NCBI GenBank assembly: GCA_026224875.1 | Contig: JAMFRU010000140.1 | Span: 1 to 56,375 of the forward strand | DNA length: 56,375 nucleotides | Source of the DNA: Acidocella sp. | GTDB taxonomy: Bacteria; Pseudomonadota; Alphaproteobacteria; Acetobacterales; Acetobacteraceae | Reading direction: 5' to 3' | Shown here: positions 52,048 through 56,375 of the stretch, piece by piece | Layout of the letters: each line of letters begins with the position of its first letter | How positions within the stretch are numbered: the stretch's first letter is position 1 | The notes under the pieces: model-generated | What the model was told of the DNA's origin: nothing | The model's input: only the letters and a program-made list of their open reading frames with translations | Database searches by the model: none | Program-made: the position numbers and the translations under genes

Positions 52048-52961
52048 GGGGTTTTGGTTGTGGTATTATAGTACCGCGCCGTGGCTTGTAGCGATTCCGC
52101 CAGGGTTTGCGCGGGTTTCCAGCCCAAAGCCAGGGCGGCGCGCGGGTCTGTATCAAAATTTCCGGAGAGGCTTTGCCACATGCCATTGCGGCCGAGCAGG
52201 CTGGCGGCCAGGCCCAGAAGGGGGTGGGGGACAGGGAACAGGCGGGGGGTTACCGCCAGGCCTTCGGCCAATGCGCGGATGAGGCCGGGGGTGGAAATGG
52301 CATCGGGGTGGGCGGCCAGCAGTACCGGGGGCGGGGTCTTGGCCAGGGTCACGGCCAGAGTGAGGCTGGCGAGGTCGTCCACGGCGATAAAGCTGCGCTT
52401 GTTGTCCAGCCCGGCGAAGGGGAGCGGAAAGTTGCGCTTCAGCAGTTTGAGCAGGATCAGAATATTGCCGGGGCAGCCAGGGCCGATGACGGCGACCGGG
52501 CGGATGATGCTCACCCCGGGGCCGAATTCCTCCTGCACCGCGGCTTCGGCGTCCAATTTGCTTTGGGCGTATTCATCCGTGGGAGCGGGAGCAGAAGTGT
52601 TGGTAACCAGGCCCTCGTACACGCGGCCGTGTACATAGGCCGTGGAGATAAGGACGAAGCGCTTGGCCCCCACCAGCCTGGCGGCGCGGGCGAGGTTGAC
52701 GGCGGTGCCGACGTTCTGGCGCTGCCAGTCCCGCCGGGCGACGCCCCGCCTATGGCCAAGCCCGGCGGCGTGGATCACCACATCCACCTCCGGCAGGCCG
52801 AAGCGGGTTTCCGCGAGGTCGCCGGTGATGATGGGTTTGATGTCCGGGCCGAGGGCGCATTTGTGGCGCACACCACCGTATACGGTGGTGCTACCGGCCG
52901 CATGCCGGGCGATAGCACCACCGATAAAGCCGGCAGCCCCGGAGACGAAGAGCCTGGTCAG
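52044..52961 (-). CDS. NAD-dependent epimerase/dehydratase family protein with CTG start
   Basis: A 305-residue extended SDR if translation begins at a CTG codon 1 nt after the stop of the upstream gene (TAA A CTG). The reading frame from there is MTRLFVSGAAGFIGGAIARH, an intact dinucleotide-binding GxxGxxG. The first conventional start is a GTG at 52871, which would remove this motif, and there is no ATG/GTG/TTG in between. The rest fits the family: VIHAAGLGHRR, the catalytic YAQSK with ISTAYVHG, and VAVIGPGCPGN. Substrate unknown. It follows purH and a hypothetical gene in one unit. Confidence 0.75.
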   Translation of the reverse strand: MTRLFVSGAAGFIGGAIARHAAGSTTVYGGVRHKCALGPDIKPIITGDLAETRFGLPEVDVVIHAAGLGHRRGVARRDWQRQNVGTAVNLARAARLVGAKRFVLISTAYVHGRVYEGLVTNTSAPAPTDEYAQSKLDAEAAVQEEFGPGVSIIRPVAVIGPGCPGNILILLKLLKRNFPLPFAGLDNKRSFIAVDDLASLTLAVTLAKTPPPVLLAAHPDAISTPGLIRALAEGLAVTPRLFPVPHPLLGLAASLLGRNGMWQSLSGNFDTDPRAALALGWKPAQTLAESLQATARYYNTTTKTP

Positions 52962-52962
52962 T

Positions 52963-53376
52963 TTAGTCGAGCCTGGGTTCGCGGCGTGGCCTGGCCGAGG
53001 GCGGCAGCGGTGTTAGACGCTCGCGCACGGGCTGGACGGTAGACTGCGGCGTGGGGATAGGGGCGCGGCGCGACGGTTCGGGTTCGGCCGCTGCGGCCGT
53101 ACTGCGTTTCAGGGCGTTGAAATGCGGTACATCCTCATATGGGTCGAGGTGGCGGGCGGCGGGTGGCAGGGCGCCGGTGGCACGCATGGCCATCAGGCGC
53201 ACGTCTTCATGCATTGCCTCGACCTGCCCTTCGAGCGATTCAATCCGGGCTTTCAGCCCGATAACGCTGAAGGGCACGAGCAGGAAGGCGAGGCACCACA
53301 ACAGCACGGGTACGGCCAGGGCCAGTATGGCCCAGCCGGGCATCCAATCGGGAAGGAAAGGCAGGTTCATTGGCAT
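52963..53376 (-). CDS. hypothetical single-pass membrane protein
   Basis: A 137-residue protein I do not recognise as a named family. One membrane helix (WAILALAVPVLLWCLAFLLVPFSVIG) is followed by a short coiled-coil-like stretch (LKARIESLEGQVEAMHEDVRLMAMR), then a proline- and arginine-rich C-terminus without visible structure. It is probably an inner-membrane anchor with a cytoplasmic tail. It lies between purH (32 nt away) and the epimerase gene (coupled by the adjacent stop and CTG), so it is part of the purH transcript. Two ATGs are possible two codons apart. Confidence 0.65.
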   Translation of the reverse strand: MPMNLPFLPDWMPGWAILALAVPVLLWCLAFLLVPFSVIGLKARIESLEGQVEAMHEDVRLMAMRATGALPPAARHLDPYEDVPHFNALKRSTAAAAEPEPSRRAPIPTPQSTVQPVRERLTPLPPSARPRREPRLD

Positions 53377-53408
53377 GAATTCTGGGGCATGACTCGGTTT
53401 ATAGCCCG

Positions 53409-54971
53409 TTAATGTCGGAAATGCCGCATATTTGTAAAGACCATAGTGATGCCGGCCGCATCGGCGGCGGCGATCACCTCGGCATCGCGGATGGAGCCCC
53501 CGGGCTGGATGACAGCCGTGGCACCGGCCGAGATTGCTGCCTCAAGACCATCGGCGAAGGGGAAGAAGGCGTCGGAGGCCACGGCGCAGGAGGAAAAGTC
53601 GAGATTGGCGGCCTTGCCGCGCCAGGCGGCGATGCGGGCGGAGTCCACACGGTTGGATTGTCCGGCCCCGATACCGATCGTCGCATGGTTTTTGGCATAG
53701 ACGATGGCGTTGGATTTCACATGCTTGGCGGCACGGAAGGCGAAGATCAGATCCTCGATTTCCGCCGGGGTGGGGGCGCGTTTGGTAACAATCTTCAGGT
53801 CGGCCGGGGTGATGCGCCCGGCATCGCGGCTTTGCAGCAGGAAACCGCCGGCCAGGGATTTAAACGTCACGCCCGTTGCCAGCGGGTCCGGCACGCCGCC
53901 GGTGGTGAGCAGGCGGAGGTTTTTCTTGGCGGCGAGAAACTGCTTGGCCTCGTCCGTGGCGTCGGGGGCGATGATAACCTCGGTGAGGAAATTCCCATGC
54001 GCGATTTTCTTGGCGGTGACAGCATCGAGCGTGCGGTTCAGCGCCACGATACCGCCGAAAGCGGAGACCGGGTCGCAGGCCAAAGCGGCGTCCCACGCAT
54101 CGGCCACATTGGCGGCGGTGGCGATGCCGCAGGGGTTGGCGTGTTTCACGATCACGATGGCCGGTTCGGAGAATTCGGCGACACATTCGAAGGCGGCGTC
54201 GGTATCGTTATAGTTGTTGTAGGATAGCTCCTTGCCCTGGTGTTGGGTGGCGGTGGCCACACCAAAGCGGGCCGGGGCGGCGGCGTAGAAGGCAGCACTC
54301 TGGTGCGGGTTTTCGCCGTAGCGCAGCTCCTGCTTTTTGGCACCGGAGAAGGAGAAGGTTTCCGGGTAAGTGTCGCCGTTTTGCGTGGCGAACCAGCTGG
54401 AGATGGCAGAGTCGTAGGCGGCGGTGCGGGCGTAGGCGGCGGCGGCCAGGGTTTTGCGGGTGGCGAGGAGGGTGCCGCCGTGCGCTTTCAGCTCGGCGAG
54501 GATGGTGGCGTAATGCGCGGGCAAAGTGAGGACCGCGACGCTCTCGTGGTTTTTGGCGGCGGAGCGGATCATGGCCGGGCCGCCGATGTCGATATTCTCG
54601 ATGCAATCCTCAAACGCAGCCCCCCGGGCGACGGTGGCCTCAAACGGGTAGAGGTTGACCGCGACGAGATCGATGGGGGCGATGTTGTGTTCTTCCATCT
54701 GTGCCACGTGCTCGGCCACGCCGCGGCGCCCGAGGATGCCGCCATGTACCTGGGGAACCAGGGTTTTCACGCGGCCATCGAGAATTTCGGGGAAGCCGGT
54801 GTGGTCGGACACGTCGGTTACGGCCAGGCCGGCGTCGCGGATGGCTTTGGCCGTGCCGCCGGTGGAGAGGATTTTGACGCCGTGCCCGGCGAGGGCGGTG
54901 CAGAATTCTATCAATCCGGTTTTGTCGGAGACGGAAATCAGGGCGGTGCGGATGGGGACGATATCGGACAA
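53409..54971 (-). CDS. purH: bifunctional AICAR transformylase / IMP cyclohydrolase
   Basis: A 520-residue enzyme for the last two steps of IMP synthesis. The N-terminal cyclohydrolase half has [34 protein letters not shown] and [14 protein letters not shown]; the AICAR transformylase half has [35 protein letters not shown], the conserved [28 protein letters not shown]-type segment ([21 protein letters not shown]) and [12 protein letters not shown]. It starts at TTG 8 nt after AAAGGAG; no ATG fits the family start. Normal length. Confidence 0.97.
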   Translation of the reverse strand: MSDIVPIRTALISVSDKTGLIEFCTALAGHGVKILSTGGTAKAIRDAGLAVTDVSDHTGFPEILDGRVKTLVPQVHGGILGRRGVAEHVAQMEEHNIAPIDLVAVNLYPFEATVARGAAFEDCIENIDIGGPAMIRSAAKNHESVAVLTLPAHYATILAELKAHGGTLLATRKTLAAAAYARTAAYDSAISSWFATQNGDTYPETFSFSGAKKQELRYGENPHQSAAFYAAAPARFGVATATQHQGKELSYNNYNDTDAAFECVAEFSEPAIVIVKHANPCGIATAANVADAWDAALACDPVSAFGGIVALNRTLDAVTAKKIAHGNFLTEVIIAPDATDEAKQFLAAKKNLRLLTTGGVPDPLATGVTFKSLAGGFLLQSRDAGRITPADLKIVTKRAPTPAEIEDLIFAFRAAKHVKSNAIVYAKNHATIGIGAGQSNRVDSARIAAWRGKAANLDFSSCAVASDAFFPFADGLEAAISAGATAVIQPGGSIRDAEVIAAADAAGITMVFTNMRHFRH

Positions 54972-55301
54972 GTGGCGGCTCCTTTAACTGAAACTGCCCA
55001 GGCGCGCGGCGAAAAACCTTCACGCTTCCCGATGGTGTCCCATCTTCAATCGCCAGTTACGTGAGGTAGGGGCGGTTTCGCATGGGGGGCTGGGGGATGC
55101 AAGGCTGTGTGCTGTCCGTCATTGCCACGCTGCGCTCGCAATGACGGTATATCGACAACATTTCCTGGTTCGGTTGAAACGGACCACCCGGCCCATATTC
55201 CTAACGGCATCGTGACAAAACCGCCATGCGGTACGTTTCGTCTTGAACCAATGGTTTAGCGGCCGACATGAGAGCCATAACCAACCCAGGAGGAAAATAA
55301 A
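54972..55301. other. 330-bp intergenic region upstream of purH
   Basis: Divergent space between purH and the 24-residue peptide gene. It contains the REP remnant at 55118-55146 and the AGGAGG ribosome-binding site for the next gene at 55288. Promoters for both directions presumably lie here; I see no clear consensus and no riboswitch fold that I can name. Confidence 0.6.
55118..55146. repeat. REP-type repeat remnant (solo arm), copy 3
   Basis: ATTGCCACGCTGCGCTCGCAATGACG is one arm of the palindrome at 21362 and 29613 with one base changed; the opposite arm survives only as CGTCATTGC, so it folds as a short 9-bp hairpin (CGTCATTGC with GCAATGACG). It looks like a deletion derivative. Confidence 0.85.
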
Positions 55302-55376
55302 ATGCCTGCAATTCTGCTCTGGCTTCTCGGCGTTCCCATTCCCATCATCATCCTGCTGATTCTGCTCTGGCATTAA
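55302..55376 (+). CDS. 24-residue hydrophobic small protein
   Basis: ATG to TAA encodes 24 residues: MPAILLWLLGVPIPIIILLI followed by LLWH. It is one membrane helix with a central Pro-Ile-Pro. A strong AGGAGG lies 8 nt upstream, much better than most start signals in the window, and the stop lies 12 nt before the next gene. Small membrane peptides of this form (a leucine/isoleucine helix with a PIP) recur in alphaproteobacteria and are usually annotated as hypothetical or missed. It may be translated ahead of, or interact with, the next membrane protein. Confidence 0.6.
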   Translation: MPAILLWLLGVPIPIIILLILLWH

Positions 55377-55388
55377 GGGGACATGTAG

Positions 55389-56249
55389 ATGAGTGACATA
55401 CTCCTGACCCAACCGCTCGATGCGGCGCTTGATGCAGGGGGCGAGCTTGCGGCATCGCCCTCGGCCGTCTCCTGGGGCGCGGTTTTCGCCGGCGGCGTAA
55501 GTGCCGCGGCTATTGCCGCCATCCTCGGCATTTTCGGTGCCGGGCTCGGCCTGGCCTCGGTTTCGCCATGGCATGGCGAGGGCCTCGGCATCGCCGGCTT
55601 CACAGTCATGGCCGCCATTTGGCTTATTATCGTGCAATGGGTCGCCAGCTTCGTAGGCGGCTATATGGCGGGGCGGCTGCGCACCAAATACGTCGCGGTG
55701 CATACCGATGAAGTGTTTTTCCGCGACACCGCGCACGGATTTCTCGCCTGGGCGCTCTCCGTGCTGTTCATGGTCGCCGCTCTAGGTGCCGTAGGCCAGT
55801 CCGGTGCCACCGCCGGTGCGGGTGCCGCAGCGGCCGCGGCCACGGCAGCACCGATCGGCTACTATACCGATCTGCTGTACCGCGAGCCGCCTGGTGGCGG
55901 GCCGGTCAATGGCAATCCGGGGGTGACGAACCAGGAGCTTTACGCTCAGGCGTCGATCATCCTGACGCAAGGCGTGGCCCAGAACGGCAATGTCTCCGCC
56001 GATGACCAGGCTTACCTCGCCCAGCTGGTGACGGAAAAGACCGGGCTGAACACGGCCGATGCGCAAGCCCGGGTAAGCGACGTGATCGCCCTCGAACAGG
56101 CCGACATCGTGAAAGCCAAAAAAGTGGCCGATGCCGCCCGTAAGGCAACCTCCGGCGCACTAATCTACGGCTTCGTCGCACTGCTGATCGGCGGCTTCAT
56201 CGCCAGCGTGGCTGGGGCTGTGGGCGGACGTTTGCGGGACAATTATTAA
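55389..56249 (+). CDS. conserved membrane protein (PhnA-like annotation group)
   Basis: A 286-residue protein. An N-terminal pair of helices (WGAVFAGGVSAAAIAAILGIFGAGLGLASVSPW and GIAGFTVMAAIWLIIVQWVASFVGGYMAGRL) is glycine-rich with GxxxG spacing. A third helix (FLAWALSVLFMVAALGAVGQ) is followed by a soluble loop of about 90 residues and a last helix (LIYGFVALLIGGFIASVAGAVGGRL). I recall similar proteins in Rhizobiales/Acetobacteraceae carrying the uninformative name 'PhnA-like protein'; there is no sequence evidence for phosphonate chemistry. Start at ATG 55389 after a weak GGGACATGTAG. Confidence 0.7.
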   Translation: MSDILLTQPLDAALDAGGELAASPSAVSWGAVFAGGVSAAAIAAILGIFGAGLGLASVSPWHGEGLGIAGFTVMAAIWLIIVQWVASFVGGYMAGRLRTKYVAVHTDEVFFRDTAHGFLAWALSVLFMVAALGAVGQSGATAGAGAAAAAATAAPIGYYTDLLYREPPGGGPVNGNPGVTNQELYAQASIILTQGVAQNGNVSADDQAYLAQLVTEKTGLNTADAQARVSDVIALEQADIVKAKKVADAARKATSGALIYGFVALLIGGFIASVAGAVGGRLRDNY

Positions 56250-56375
56250 AAAGGCCAGGGCTCTGCCGTCGTGCGGAGCACGCCTCCGGCGTGACGACCC
56301 GCCAAGGGCCGAAAGGCCCTTGGATCCCATAACTTAAGAATTGAGAAGGGCCCTGCCTCCATGCTGTTGAAACAG
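56250..56375. repeat. large composite palindromic repeat element (type A, partial copy)
   Basis: Begins directly after the membrane-protein stop. GGCCAGGGCTCTGCCGTCGT followed by GCGGAGCACGCCTCCGGCGT matches the left half of the element at 24307-24534 almost base for base, then diverges at the inner stem (AAGAATTGAGAAGGGCCC in place of AAGAATTGAAGAGGGGCC) before the window ends. Its right half lies outside. Confidence 0.88.

Noticed and set aside
54972-55301. General stress (EcfG) promoter for the small peptide and membrane protein
   Set aside because: The GGAAC and CGTT elements at the right spacing are not present; only partial matches such as TTGAACC were found.
55119-55736. A 205-codon minus-strand frame over the small peptide and membrane protein genes
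   Set aside because: It covers the REP remnant and runs antisense to two better-supported genes; no motif.

Overview
The window is high-GC alphaproteobacterial chromosome, most likely from an Acetobacteraceae-type organism (Acidocella/Acidiphilium-like). This is inferred from protein resemblance and gene neighbourhoods: a PopZ-type polar organiser, a TolC gene behind a PCMT-like methyltransferase, a lone hopanoid-associated HpnK, the yqeY-dnaG-rpoD operon, a carbamoyl-phosphate synthase small subunit with an extra N-terminal helix-turn-helix, and the methyltransferase/comF/grxC/DUF1178 block. No database search was possible. Nearly everything is chromosomal core; the only clear mobile-element material is at the left edge and in small dispersed palindromic repeats.

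Layout. 1-714: the end of an integrated element next to a tRNA-Cys gene, with a tyrosine-integrase gene broken by an IS21-type istA fragment. 934-6758 (+): PCMT-like protein, tolC, popZ and valS. 6797-10978: a glycosyltransferase, UDP-glucuronate decarboxylase, a GNAT enzyme, an orphan protein, an SMR-like membrane protein and a DUF2189 membrane protein. 11095-15362 (-): DUF4010/MgtC-like membrane protein, cystathionine beta-lyase, mercaptopyruvate sulfurtransferase and an XRE regulator, suggesting a sulfur amino-acid group. 15605-21348: AI-2E-family permease, YraN, GNAT, an M20 peptidase facing cysS, then trmJ. 21449-23138 (-): overlapping queE-queD-queC for 7-deazaguanine synthesis. 23268-31030: an aldo/keto reductase, then carA-carB-greA-ilvA on the minus strand. 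31133-35464: yqeY-dnaG-rpoD. 35488-38161: GNAT, RluA-type pseudouridine synthase, DUF3553, a VOC-family remnant and moaA. 38115-44620: a TetR regulator divergent from a complete NodT-adaptor-RND efflux operon. 44621-45281: a gene-free stretch with a strong hairpin. 45282-50564: radC, methyltransferase, comF, grxC, DUF1178, a second methyltransferase, hpnK and a small P-loop protein. 50638-54971 (-): molbindin, rpsI, rplM, an epimerase, a hypothetical and purH. 55302-56249: a 24-residue hydrophobic peptide and a membrane protein, followed by a dispersed repeat cut by the window end.

I found no multi-gene defence, secretion or biosynthetic system that looks undescribed. The observations best worth following are the DNA-binding-like domain fused to CarA together with three mutually pairing GGCCGGAAA/TTTCCGGCC arms in the carA/yqeY divergent leader; a large palindromic repeat family (perfect 23-bp inverted repeat at 24395-24470, related copy at 56253-56375); an apparent CTG start codon on the epimerase downstream of purH; and the structured gene-free region after the RND operon.
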